Under the pieces are notes generated by a model. It saw only the letters and a program-made list of their open reading frames with translations. It was not told the origin of the DNA and ran no database searches. Positions 20,050 to 31,885 of a stretch of DNA of 64,000 nucleotides are shown piece after piece. The stretch comes from Epiperipatus broadwayi (Eukaryota > Onychophora > Udeonychophora > Euonychophora > Peripatidae). The translations under genes were made by a program, and so were the position numbers. Positions within the stretch are counted from its first letter, which is position 1, and each line of letters opens with the position of its first letter. The DNA lies in the NCBI GenBank assembly GCA_028023455.1, contig JAQFVV010006215.1, positions 10,375,950 to 10,439,949 on the forward strand, read 5' to 3'.

Positions 20050-22320
20050 TTTTCAATTAAATTTGTTTATTGTTGTGTATGTATGTGTGTGTATATATAT
20101 ATATGATCTACTACATTAGACATATCTGTTTTTTTCCCCTCTCTTATCATTATTCTGTGTTCTATTAATTTTTGTTTTCAATATTTCATGTTTAAATTTT
20201 GCAGAGGTAAGAATTTCTTGCAGTGTCATGATTTTAGAAAACTGTTCTGATATTGTATTGATTGTATTTTTTTTTAATTTGTCTGATATCCCTGGTATGT
20301 ATAAGATAGACTGCACTTAATTTTCATTATTCTTTCATTTGTTGTTTTTTTTTTTAAATGAAAATTAATGAAAAACCATTTTTCATGAGAGTTTATTTTA
20401 GCTGAGACTTCTTTCAAGTCATTAGCTTCTGAATAAATTTCTTTTGTTGTGTTCCAGAATGATAGTATAATTATATTTCTTGTAATTTTGTCAACATTAA
20501 TGTATATTCCAAACAAAATTTTTGAATATGTGTACCTTTCTGTAAATAGTTGTGTTGATTTTGCCCAAATGACATAAGAACATCTAAGAATGTTTTAATT
20601 CCACTGTGAATTTAATTGGAAAATATATTTTAGTGAATTCCATCCAGAATGTTTACAAAAATGCTTTACAATGTGGTCATACAACAAATATATTAGTGAT
20701 ATAGCAAAACCTGTCTTTTGATGAGATAGAATGATATTTATGGTTATGGTTTACTTTTTCAATGTAAATATTGCTAATTGGGGATGGTGATGATGAACTC
20801 ATAACCAGTACTTCAATTTTGTTGGAATAATTTGAGCTGTAATGAAAATATGTTATTGTTATGCAGAATGTCAAGAATTCTATTGTACTATTGTTAGGAA
20901 GAGTTAGTTCTGGTTTGCAATATTTCATCCTCAGTCAATTTTTTTCTTGCAATGAACAATTTTTTATCTCTGGATTATGAATAAACTTTTCACAGAAAAG
21001 CTTACCAAGATATTATTTTTTTCTATTTTCATGTTTACCTCCATAAGGTATTTAGAATCCTTAACAAAGGATTGTATCTTATATGCTAAAGATTTAAGAA
21101 TCTTGAGAAGTGTCAATAAATTTTGGCATTGTCAATATCTAGAATTAGCAATAGATTTTAATGGAATATGGGCCATATGAGTTTTAGATAGAGCATAGAG
21201 ATGTTGAATATTGCTTAAATATGTTGTCAATTTATTATTTCACAGTCAGTAAATTTGGGCATAATTCTTGTAGCTTTGTTTCTGAACCAAAGGATTTTTT
21301 GTCATTTTTTAAGAAGCTCCTTTATTTTGTTATCATAATCAATAGTGAATATTACAACTGGAGCATTTTTCTTGTCAGCAGAAAATGATTAAAGATTTAT
21401 ATAGTGTGAGAGATTTAATAACATCCTTACCATAGGTAAATAATTGATGCTGACATTTTTCATGTGTTATTTTTATTCTCCAGCATAATTCTGCTGTTTC
21501 TTCTGACGGCTGTTTTTGAATACTTTTTCTGCCCTTAGATCTAATAGTGGAATATTATGTATGAGATAATAAAGTTTAATCCTTTCATTACCAAATAGAT
21601 GTTTGAAACTAAGATTTTAATATTATTAAAGTATTTGCTGTAGTAAGAGGTTTGATATGCCCATATAAATTTAAAAACCTTTTTCTTTTAGTTTTTTTTA
21701 TATAATTTAAAATATATTTTTTTAACAATCAAAAAACTCTTGTGAAGTCTTCATTAATAACTTTAGTTTTTAGTAAACATTCTATGTTAGTAATAAAACA
21801 TAAAGTTTGATACTTGAAAATTTTAAGCTTTTATTCTTTTCCTTAACAGAGTTTCATTGGCTCTCTTAAATGTTTATTCCGGCTCTTTAGGAGTGAACTG
21901 GATATTTTAATAGGAAGTCTTTAAGAGCAATATCTTCATAATTACATTTGTACAGAAAAATTAATAGATTTTTACAGTTTTACATATAATTTTTTTATAA
22001 TGTTCGAAATTTGATATATTGGGTCCATACTGAATATTTATTGTATATCTGAATGTTTGTGATGATTTATTTTACTTGCAGCTTTATGTTGGATTTTTTC
22101 CTCTATCTAATTGAATTATTAAATGTTTTTAAAAAAATTTGCATTTTCTTTATATCTTTCAAAATATATTTCATTATTAATAATAATAATTCACATATTA
22201 CTATAGAGCATGCTTCTTTAGCTGTTGCTTACATGAGCAGTAACAATATACAATATTATTATAGTAATTGAACCAACAATCTTAAGATGATGGTCTAACG
22301 AATTAGGTTATTCTGCTAGA
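20050..22320 (-). pseudogene. Penelope-like element relic, type A
   Basis: The - strand, 5' to 3', runs from high to low coordinates. The terminal repeat with its tRNA-like block lies at 22060-22320. The start of the coding region follows near 22000 (ISNFEHYKKII), then MKGLNF and RRNSRIMLENKNNT (21480-21600). Fragments of the reverse transcriptase come next, and near 20116-20516 the connection to the nuclease domain (FWNTTKEIYSEANDLKEVSA, YIPGISDKLKKNTINTISEQ). The order fits the PLE layout and lines up with the relic at 58.0-59.89 kb. It is full of stops and frameshifts. Confidence 0.6.
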
Positions 22321-23159
22321 AACAAAATCAGTAGAAATGTAATATACTTATTAGTTAGAGTTCTCCCAACTTTTTTTTTTTCTTTTAAGAACAAGATGAA
22401 TAAATGGTTTCCAAACAAACTTATAAGTTAACTTATGGAGTTATTTGCCATTTATGTATGAGAAGCTTTTTTAATTTTTTACTTTTTTATCTCTGACCAT
22501 TATATTGTTTTCCCAATCTAATTTAAGTTCATTGGTTTTTGCATGATTCGTTACTTTAGATACATTTGTCTTCATCATCGTCATTGTTGTTGGTGTTGTT
22601 GTTGTTGCTGCTGCTGCTGTTGTTGTTTTAAGAAAACACAATATTAATATTGTTTCATACTTGGAGTAAACATTGAAAATATTAAATATAACCTTAATGC
22701 ATTTTTAGTCCTGAGCACTTATATTCAAATTGCATTCAACTAAATACTTATTAGATTTTCTGTTCATCATTGATTCTTTATTTTGTCTCTTGCAAACCAT
22801 CTGAATTTTTTTAGAATTAAAAACATGATCAAATATTCTGCTATGTTCTAAAAATACTGATGATATTTAGGTTGTATTTTAATTTTTTTGTACATATATT
22901 GTTTTAATCTTACATTAATGTTGATTTTTGATTCATCACATGAAACATAAGAATAATGTGGTTTCTGATATTTGATTATATAAACAATGTGTAGATTTTT
23001 TATAGGATGTTTTATTTTTATTATTATTGGTTAATTGAACTACTATATTTGATGAACAAAAATTTAAACTATAGTTTTTTCACATAATCTCTTCATTTTT
23101 TTTATGAAGTAGAATATATATAAGGAGAATCATCCAAGATTTATTATTAGCAACTATTT
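22321..23159. other. AT-rich intron sequence, only the microsatellite recognised
   Basis: Apart from the triplet repeat, no coding, RNA or repeat structure was recognised. Confidence 0.45.
22582..22627. repeat. GTT/GCT microsatellite
   Basis: An interrupted run of GTT and GCT triplets. No reading frame extends through it. Confidence 0.9.
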
Positions 23160-23750
23160 CTATTCCATGTTAGCTTATCATAAAGTTGTATTTATATATT
23201 GAACTATTTCCACTGTCCAGAATTAATTGCTTTAAAAAAAAAAATTTTTTTTTTATACTTTTCAAATACATTTAACTGTTCATGGATGCAAATTTGATTT
23301 ATCAGCTTTTCAAGCTATCGTTATGAAAATCTTAAATAGGCAACAAAAAGAAAATTAAAAAAAAAAAAAAATAATAATAATGCTAAAAGAAACAAAAGAT
23401 ATATTTAAGTTTGCAGACCATGCACATACTAATGATCATAAGTTTGATTGTAAAAAACAATAATATTGGCCGAAAAGGAAAAAACAAACACAAAAAACTT
23501 TAAAGAAACTCTTCACATGAAAATGGAAAATAACTCCATAAATTAAATCAGTGTGATAATCCATCTTGCCCTTAAAATGAAAAAATAGAAAAATCTAAAA
23601 AACTTTTCACAAATCTAAAGATTAATCATTCAATTGTTGTACTAGTATTGTTACTTGAAAAGTTTTTTTATATTAACTTAATAGTCATTACTAACAGTTA
23701 AATATATTTATAAAGATATAAATAAAGTTTGGGATTTTTTAAAGACATTC
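23160..23750 (+). pseudogene. Penelope-like element relic, nuclease end, type A
   Basis: The left edge (23195-23285) is the type A terminal sequence in inverted orientation (GAACTATTTCCACTGTCCAG, then AATTAATTG). From 23390 the + strand encodes FKFADHAHTNDHKFDCKK and, further on, KETLHMKMENNSIN, resembling the last helices of the PLE GIY-YIG domain (histidine-bearing motif and a final Asn segment). The rest of the element is deleted. Confidence 0.45.
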
Positions 23751-23959
23751 TATCATTACAAATTTTCAGACATACATTAAATAATTGGTAATAGTATGTA
23801 TATTGAACCCCACCGTTTGATAGTGCTGCTTTTCGCTCAATGCACATCAATATACCAATTCATGAACCATCGGGACTATGGTAAAAAAAATTTCCCCCCC
23901 ACTTTCTATACATAAAACTTGTATGGTTTTTTTTTTTTGCATTTTAAATAAACAAACAC

Positions 23960-24560
23960 TTTGGTTTTATATGGTGTAGGGGGAGGGGTTGGTTTGCTTT
24001 TAAATTATCGACTTTTTTTTTGATTTTGAATTATCGGTTTCTTTACATAATACTACGGTAAAAATTATTTTTTTTACCCCTTTCTATTCATAAAACTCGT
24101 AAGGTTTTTTTTTTATTACTTTTTTAATAAATAAACACTTTGTTTTTAGATGGTAGAGGGGGGTTGGTTTGCTTTTAAATTATCACCTTTTTTTGGATTT
24201 TGAGCTTCTTTTTTAAAGCCTTAAACAATTCAGTTTTAATTAATAAACCAACAGTTGTTTTTTAGGGGGGGGAGGAGGGTTGGTTTGAATTTTAATTCTC
24301 GTCTTTTAGTATCTTTTGCCGATGTACTGGAGACTTCGCATATTAATTTTAAATCTGTTTGAATATAGAATACATATAAGGAGATAGATTAACAAAATAT
24401 ACAAATTATTGGAGGGGGGTTGCTTTTAAATTATCAACTTTTTTTCTTATTGATGTTGAGCTTTTTTTTTTTTTGGAAAGCCTTATTAATCACTTCATTT
24501 TTAATAAACCACCAGTTGGTTTTTGGAGGGTGGAGGGGGGTTGGTTTGAATTTTAATTAT
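23960..24560 (+). repeat. degenerate G-rich tandem array inside the transposon
   Basis: Five or so copies, 117-174 bp apart, of a unit with a G run, TTGGTTTGCTTTTAAATTATC or a variant, and then a T-run. G runs of 5-9 are spaced by T-rich sequence. They look like an internal minisatellite, as seen in some non-autonomous transposons. Confidence 0.65.
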
Positions 24561-24802
24561 CATCTTTTATTTTCTTATTATAAGATTTTTTTTATATAAT
24601 ATTTACACTACCGAAACCTTTATATGATAGCAAAAAGTTCTTCCTTTATTTTTTGCCTTTTTCAAAAAGCCTTAAACAGTTTATTTTTAAAAAACTTTTT
24701 TTTTTTTAGGGGGACGGGGAGTTACCGTTTGTTTGACTCCGATAGGAGATGAGCCTCAAAGCTGTAAGTAACGGGATTTTGGAGCCATTCAACCAACTTC
24801 CC

Positions 24803-25138
24803 TTACTCAGACCCCAGGTACGCTTGCAGGAGTGGCAACGGAATTCCCCAGATCCTGTAGTTGACTAAAATCATGCTCCTCCCGCAAACGCATAGCTTTG
24901 CATCTGGCAGGATGTTCTCTTTCTGGAAAAACACAGCAGCATCAACTTCTGTGACCGAAAATTCACTCCCCTTCAACCAATTTTGAACACTTGCCGCCGA
25001 CATTTTACTGTTCTCGCATGGATTCATGCGTAAACATGCATTTGCGCGTGAACTCGGCAGAACTCTGCTGAAAATCCTAACCATTTCAGGTTGTGTGCAG
25101 TTCAAAATCGTAGGGAAGTATGCGTGATGGCCTGACAA
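24803..25138 (-). CDS. unidentified 111-codon ORF in the transposon interior
   Basis: Starts MSGHHAYFPTILNCTQPEMV and ends PLPLLQAYLGSE. It was not recognised. Base composition here is near 48% GC against roughly 25% in the surroundings, which reduces random stops, so the open frame alone is weak evidence of coding. It lies between the terminal inverted repeats and could be captured host sequence or a piece of a transposase. No membrane segment or signal peptide is apparent, and three cysteines (CVCG among them) show no clear zinc motif. Confidence 0.2.
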   Translation of the reverse strand: MSGHHAYFPTILNCTQPEMVRIFSRVLPSSRANACLRMNPCENSKMSAASVQNWLKGSEFSVTEVDAAVFFQKENILPDAKLCVCGRSMILVNYRIWGIPLPLLQAYLGSE

Positions 25139-25480
25139 TTTTTAATATGTAATACTAAATCTACTACACTTTCTCAAAATTTTTCCACAATGAATTTTTT
25201 GATAGTTCCACATCCTTCAAATACAACCGCCATTAAATCAGACCGTAGCGAGAGTTGAATTGCGCTCACTTGAGGAATACTGTCACAAGTCAATGGTCTT
25301 AGTATTTCGTTATATAATCGTAGGATATATCTTCCTCTAGGCGGCCTGTTACGGCTCTAAACAACACTGTTGTAGTGTTAGCTTAAGTTAGGCCGCTAAA
25401 ATGGTATATTGATGTGCATTGTGTGAAAAACAATGCCATCAAGCGGTCAGGTTCAGTATACATACTATTACCAAATAATT

Positions 25481-25839
25481 TATTAAATAGTTTTATTTTT
25501 CTCACATTTGCTACAACTGTCAATTTCCTTTTATTTCATTGGTATAATTTTTATATAATATTATTTCTGTATGTGTACTTTTTTGTTTCTATTATCAAAA
25601 TCAATGAAATTTCTAGATCTTTATAGTTTATACATACATATTGAAATTATATATTAACTTAGAAAATTTAATAATAGTAAAAAACTTCAGTGTTTTTAAT
25701 AAAATGTACAATACTGTAACAAATTTTAGTCATTATGAAAATTTATGTCTAGATTTGATCAATAGCTTCTGAAGACTTGTAACTAAAATCTCCAGTTCAT
25801 TCCAAAATAGTTAAGGAAATTACAGAGAATTATTGAGAC
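25481..25839. other. AT-rich intron sequence, no gene seen
   Basis: Nothing recognised beyond a short T-rich reading frame without similarity. Confidence 0.45.
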
Positions 25840-27310
25840 TCTTTTAAAAGGGGAAAAAAATGACCAAAGGATTTTCAACTATCAAACCTTTTATTTCATT
25901 AGTAATGGAAGGTTTATTAAAAACTAATCTTACTGAAGAAGTCTTCAAAAAAAATTTTCCGTTAGTAAGAAATAATTTCCATGAAAAAAAAAAAAGTGTT
26001 AAAAGTAGAAACCTTTAAAATTGTATGTGCATATTGAACCTTACTGTGTCAACTAATTTACTGGTATACCAAATTTAACATTTTATTTCCAAATTTCTAA
26101 CTAATTTTCTGAAACTTCTATATTGGGAAAAAGGTTAAAGTATATTATTGTACCACATAATAATTTTTTATTAGATAAGAAACTGAGAATTATCCCTAGA
26201 AGAAGCAACAAAATTAAGTTGGAACATTTGAAAGATGCCAGAAATCCAAGTTAAACATTAACTATGGTGAGAGGAGATAATTAATTATTCTTTCTGCTGA
26301 AAAAAGCAGTGCCATAATTGTAATGAATGTTACTGATTATGACAGAAAAAGTACTCTTTGTAAAAGGCCAATATAAAAAAATGTTGAAAAATCTTACAGC
26401 AGTTACAAAAAGGGCATTACTCAGAAAGTATTGCAGGTGTTTTACTGATTCTAAACAATGAAATTAATAATGTATTTTAGAAAAATTTTACATCTCTTTG
26501 GACTCTTAAAATCCATAAGAATTATTTTCCATTAATATCTATTGCTAGTTTTTGAAATTCACCAAGTCTAAATTTGTCAAGATTTCTTAGAAGATTATAA
26601 ACCATTGTTTACTCTTAAAAAATAAAAAAAAATAAAAAAATGTATAAAACAACATTTGACATTATAATAGAACTCATAATAATATATTTTCGATATGCCA
26701 CATAATTTTTTCCTCATGATCAAAGCATGGCTTTGATTTCATCATTGCGACACCCATTAATAACATTTTATTACATGGGACAGTTTGAAATGACAGCCAT
26801 GTTAATGATACTTTTATTATATGATCCCATGGTGAAGCACACAAATCAACAATATTTTTTTTATTTGAGTTTACACTAGAATTGCAACAAATATAAAAAT
26901 TGATATTCTTAGTTGTTTTTGTGACAAGAATCTTGGCAAGTTTAAAACACCTGTTTGCAGAAATCTCCCCAATGTAGGGAAATATGTAGCATTTTCATCT
27001 TATGGCAGAAATACAAAAAGTGAAATTATACTATCACTAGAATACAACAAAATAAATTTGATCAGAACCTAATGGCTTACAAAAATAAATGTCTTACATA
27101 GAATAAACTTATGATGAATGACTATCCATCAGTTATTAAGAAAACCTCAAATAAGTAACAAAAAGAAGTATCAAGTTATTTTACGAGTGATAGATAACTA
27201 TAGACTATCCATATATAACAAGGATGTCAGCCAAATTTTTAAAAAATTTCTGTAATCAATACAGAGCAGCTATCCAAAATTATGATCCAGTAACATCGCT
27301 CTTGTCTTTT
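25840..27310 (+). pseudogene. Penelope-like element relic, type A
   Basis: The + strand retains the PLE order. IIVMNVTDYDRKSTL (about 26300-26355) corresponds to the conserved VVMDKSDY-type motif ahead of the reverse transcriptase. LKIHKNYFPLISIASF (26505-26560) corresponds to the PKIHK box with its PLRPI segment. TPVCRNLPNVGKYVAFSSYG (26950-27010) corresponds to the VYRKPT ... YLHF motif, followed by EIILSLEYNK. Downstream to 27310 is the connection region. The palm YVDD region is eroded, and many stops are present. Confidence 0.6.
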
Positions 27311-27640
27311 AAAGTCATTAATTTTGTGTTTAGGTTTGTAGTGGTTCCTACTGTTCCATTTTGGCGCAAGTTGAACGATTAGATTTTAATTTAAACAAGA
27401 CTTTTTTTTAAAAAAAATTATGATTTATATTTATTATTACGTTTTATTCCTCGCATTTATTTCTACATATGCGCAATTTTTCTTACTGGCAGTACCTTTA
27501 AATCAAAATTCAAAGTATAACTTTTCATTAATACAAAAAATATATTTATATTTCAGAAAAAATATTACGGGCATGATTTATCTTTAAAATTTTCAGGGTA
27601 CTCGTGGTTTATTAAAGATCGGCCCAAGTTGGGTAGCCAG
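27311..27640. other. short AT-rich intron stretch, no gene seen
   Basis: Nothing recognised between the PLE relic and the LTR-like repeat. Confidence 0.45.
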
Positions 27641-29746
27641 TTATAACGATCCAAAATGAAGTGAAGGCAGCAGTCTACGATATCTAACCGCAATCTGCAC
27701 TACAAGGGCACCATCTAGGCATTTGAGCCTAGAAGAATTTATAAAGTAGGCAGATACGCGCTGTTAAGATTCCACTTTATTTAAATATTTAGACCGTTAG
27801 CCCATTGTCACTAGCTCATGGAGACGCAGAGATAAGAAATAACTTATTTAGTTTGTATATATAAAAAAAAATAAAAGCCACTGCCAGTAAATAACAAACA
27901 AACATTTATTTACGCACATATAAATTTTGAATCATTTTAAATTTTGAGGAATAAATTTAACATTTTAAATTTTTGTATTAACTTTTAATTTTACATTTAA
28001 ATAGATTGCAATGAGTTTAATATTTTATTTAGAGGGTCGAGTATGAATAGACTACATAGATCTGCATTTGAAAAGAAAATATTCTATCCCTTATTTAACC
28101 TTAGACCAAAAGTTCGCAGTCAAACCAGCGTCAATCCATCTGATACATTTATGTATTCAATGTAGCATGAAAATACAACAGCACATATATACTATACTGT
28201 CAGGAATGGACATCTGAACAGTATAGTTAGAGAAGACATTGACTCTTGTCCAATACAGGAATGTTACATCTGTATGGCAAGAAGAACAATAAAATAAAAA
28301 CTCCATAGGAAGGGACCGCGATCCTTTTTGCCGACTTACAATCCCATCCATAGGAAAAAGGGTTTGTGTGGTGTATATAGCGATTCTGCACGTAGCAAAA
28401 CTCATACTACATCTACTAATTACACAAATATATCCAATCCATTGACCTAATTTAACTACGAAACGAATAACCTAAGATTACCCTCCCTTAATATAACTTT
28501 ACAAAACTATATAGCCATTCACGCCCGACTTAAATTTAACATTTAGATACGTTCGCACAGATGAATTTTATAAAATTTGTTTTATAATGTTGTGTATAGA
28601 TCGGCTGCCTAGATTCCATGGTTAAAAACATTCCAAAATAAACATAACCGATCAAAATACAAAGTCATCAATAATGTCAATTGCAGAGGGAATACAAGAA
28701 ACCCAATAGCATTCATCATAAGATGCTGCAGTGACATCGATGACCTATATATTTTAATCGAATATGAAAACCACAACATAATTAACCGCTAACGAATCCA
28801 TGCAACGTCCATACCCAACCTTAAATTTCATCATTTAAAATTTAAACAATAAATATTAATACAAATAAAAATAATAAAATGGAAATGATTTTTTTTTAGC
28901 AAACAAATATGTAAAAATTAAACATTTATAATTAATTTGAAACATACGTCAGAGAAAAGTTCTTTTTTAAAAAATTTAGATTAACTGATCAAATCTTTAA
29001 AGTTTTTAATTACTTCAGATTTTAAAATCGTTCCGTTCAATTGCTTACGGTAGAAGAGTCCAGGTTCCTGTTGGCAATTCCCACGAAGACTTTCATGGAA
29101 GACCGGTCTGATATTCTGGAGGTAGCATTAGCTGGTTCCATTCTGGTATCACAGTCTTTTCATTTTTAAAATAAGTGAGAGAGAACGACAAGTGCGTCTT
29201 ATCGTTTGTCTCACCAAATCAAGCTGGAAACTCCTTCAGGAACTCAATATTTTTCTTTTTATAATAAATCTCCAGATTGAACAAACAAAGACGTCACTAA
29301 TCCAAATTTTCTTTAAGGTCCTAGAGGCTTGGTGCTTCCATTGGTCAAGCTAAATTCTCTTTATTCTCTTATCTAATTTTCATCTGACTTTTTAATTACA
29401 CAAGAGCCCCAAGGCTAGCTTGCTTTTCAATTAATAAACAATCATTTCCATTTACAGATTACAGGAATTAATTAATACCTGTTTTTATTTTTACTTACGT
29501 TATTTCTTTATTAAAATATTTTTATATTTAAATCTTGTATTTTTTTATAAAAAAGTACGTTCAAATACCTCTTTTTTTATTTATAAAAAAAAAATATTTT
29601 TAAAGTTTTGCATCTGTGCGAATATATATATGTTTAACAAACATTTTAATTTTAGCGTTTAGTTTTTTTAATACATTTATTTTTATTTGCGAACTTAAAA
29701 GTTTTTATTTTAAATTAATGTAATGGCATATTTATATATCGTTACA
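27641..29746 (+). mobile_element. ~2.1 kb LTR-like repeat, copy 2
   Basis: Collinear with 4469-6703: it starts TTATAACGATCC, contains GGGCACCATCTAGGCATTTG, GACCGTTAGCCCA, AAAGCCACTGCCAGTAA and GAGCCCCAAGG, and ends TATATCGTTACA. The two ends form short inverted repeats (TATAACGAT against TGTAACGAT). CCATTGG and AATAAA are kept near the 3' end. No matching target duplication was found (CAGTT against CTTCA), so the flanks may have been rearranged. The right flank is a LINE fragment. Confidence 0.55.
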
Positions 29747-29749
29747 CTT

Positions 29750-29993
29750 CATTGGATTGGGCATATAAATCAAATGAACAATGCATGACTTTCTAAAAGA
29801 TTGTTAAATGATAAATTTGAGCATAGTTTTCGAGGGAGACAATATTGATTATTTCCACTCGGTAAATATGGCAGAGAATAGCATTCATTGGAGAGCTACA
29901 ATTACACATGATGTTGAAGTATTTCAGAAAGAAAAGTTTTCTGCTGAAGAAATTAAAAAAGAGTATCGCAAAATATTAAATGAAAAAATGTAA
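29750..29993 (+). pseudogene. LINE reverse transcriptase C-terminal fragment
   Basis: Frame 1 from 29750 reads HWIGHINQMNNA, stop, LSKRLLNDKF, like the WxGHVxRM..RLPKxLL segment at the C-terminus of many non-LTR reverse transcriptases. After a frame change, 29850-29990 reads AENSIHWRATITHDVEVFQK and then an acidic/lysine-rich end, like the AxxRxxWRxxxxxGxxxFE motif. The 61-codon open frame starting at 29808 is this fragment, not a separate gene. Confidence 0.5.
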
Positions 29994-31147
29994 CATGTTC
30001 TATCATGTATTTACGATTCACAGATTAGTTTGTATAATCATTGCAAAACTCATTTCTAGGGCACTTTTTTCTTTTCTTTGCTTGGAGTTAAAATGACCAT
30101 ATATGTTTATGAATAGCTGTTATATATATGTATGTATGCAATATATTTATTTACACACAGATTTATACTTTTAATTAATAATGTGTTCAGTAAAATATTG
30201 AGTTAATTTTTTTATATAATTTAAATCAATGGTAGGAAAATTATAGCCCTTGACTCCATATGGCTCTCATGACAATGATTCATGTGACCCCAAATCCATG
30301 CAATTTTAAAATTTTATCACTAAAATGTTAAATTGTACAATCAAGCAATACTTGTTTAGTAGTATGTGACAAGTCTCTAAATCTACTTAGACAGTATATG
30401 GCTGGTTGTTAGCCAGGGGTGTCAACAGAAAAAAGTTTCAAGTAGAAAAGATTTAAAATTTCATTCTCAACATATTTTGATCAATAATGTTTTTCATAAA
30501 ATGCATATCAAACAATTTACTGTGAAAATATTTGTTATATCAACCATTGTTATATCTTGAAAACAATACATTCTAGAAATAAATATTTTAAGCAAAACTT
30601 ATTACATGGGTAATTATATACAACTTTTATCGGATAAAGTTTTTCTTAAAATTCATGCGTAATGAGTTATTGCAAGGTATATGTTCTGCTGATTATGCAA
30701 TTTGTTTCAAGAATAGTGAATTTTACAGAAATTTTTCAGATAATAATAATTGAAATTTTGAATATGAACTTTTTTTAATCAAATTTTTTTAGAAGCTACA
30801 TTAGTTTTTTGATTTATCGATAAATTAATAGTTGAGTCATTTATATCAAACTGGAAGTTTCTATGAATTGATATCATTCCCAATAAGGATATGAGTTGTC
30901 ACAAAGATTATGGCATCAATATTTTATTGCAATCTTTTGACTTACTTTTGAGTTATTGTGGAAACAAGATTAGGTCACATATATATAATGTCAGACATCA
31001 TCCTAAAGTTATCCAAAACTGATTGTAAAAGCTTTATTTCATAAAAATTTGTTCAAAATAGTCATTCCCAGCATGACCGCAATACTTTCTTCTATTATGA
31101 GCACCTTATTTATCAAAAAAGAATTTTTTTTATATATATATTTATAA
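29994..31147. other. AT-rich intron sequence, no gene seen
   Basis: A possible eroded DNA-element end is noted near 30409 (CCAGGGGTGTCAACAG), but no partner end was found. Otherwise nothing recognised. Confidence 0.4.
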
Positions 31148-31885
31148 TAATCAGAAAATAATAATAAATTCTTTACAACAGCTATATAATCAATAATTAT
31201 TTTATACATAAAAGGCCTTTTTCAGCTCCTGGTTTGGTACCCTTTTCAAATGTTACTAATCTATTTAATGTTAACGAATTATTTCTGCCATAAAACCATC
31301 CAGTGTCCCATAATGGAATTAAAACAAACAAAAATATAAATAATTAAAACAACTCAAAAACCTCGCATATAAATTCAATAATTACAAAATAATTGACTAT
31401 ATCATAATATATATCATCTTATATAATTTTCCATTCATTTTTAATCGACCAATTATTAACTAAATTTATAGAAAATCTTGTAATTATTCATACAATTATT
31501 CAAATTATTTTTAATGTAGTATGTTTCATATATTTGAATAATTGGTTGATTAAAAATGAATGGAAAATTATATAAGATAATATATATAATTGTATGAAAA
31601 ATGCATGTAATATTTATTTAACATATTGTTATGATATATTCAATTATTTTGCAATTATTGAATTTATATATGAGGGTTTTGATTTGTTTTAATTATTTAT
31701 ATTATTATTGTTTGTTTTAATTCCATTATTGGAGGATGGTTTTATGTCAGAAATAATTCGTTAATGTTAAATAGATTAGTAACATTTGAAAAGGGAACCA
31801 AAGCAGGTGCTGAAAAAAGCTTTTTATGTATAAAATTATTATTGATTATATAACTGTTGTAAAGAATTTATTATTATTTTGTGGA
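31148..31885. mobile_element. fold-back element with ~330 bp inverted arms
   Basis: 31148-31480 and 31520-31885 are inverted copies with scattered mismatches and indels. Matching landmarks are AATAATAAATTCTTTACAAC on the outside, AATGTTACTAATCTATTTAA in mid-arm and TTTTCCATTCATTTTTAATC near the centre. The central ~40 bases are unpaired. No coding potential and no clear target duplication were identified. Confidence 0.75.

Larger units (their letters stand above)
23779..25480. mobile_element. DNA transposon with 71 bp terminal inverted repeats and 8 bp target duplication
   Basis: The left terminus (23787-23857) and the complement of the right terminus (25402-25472) begin GGTAATAGTATGTATAYTGA and agree over ~71 bp to CAATGCACATCAATATACCA. 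AAATAATT flanks both sides exactly (23779-23786, 25473-25480). The interior has a G-rich imperfect tandem array and a higher-GC section with a 111-codon reading frame; no transposase was recognised, so it is probably non-autonomous. A GG-type end with an 8 bp duplication would fit Merlin better than hAT (CA-type ends), but this is a guess. Confidence 0.85.

Noticed and set aside
22582-22627. CRISPR-like or coding polyglutamine repeat
   Set aside because: A simple GTT/GCT microsatellite without spacers or an extended reading frame.
24803-25138. 111-codon open frame taken as a real gene
   Set aside because: It lies in a GC-richer part of a transposon, where stops are rarer by composition; no domain, splice or conservation support. 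Kept only as a low-confidence ORF.
29808-29993. 61-codon open frame as a small gene
   Set aside because: Its C-terminal part fits the end of a LINE reverse transcriptase, and the neighbouring frame holds the preceding WIGH segment.
30409-30424. hAT transposon end (CAGGGGTGTCAACAG)
   Set aside because: No matching inverted end or 8 bp duplication was found on either side.
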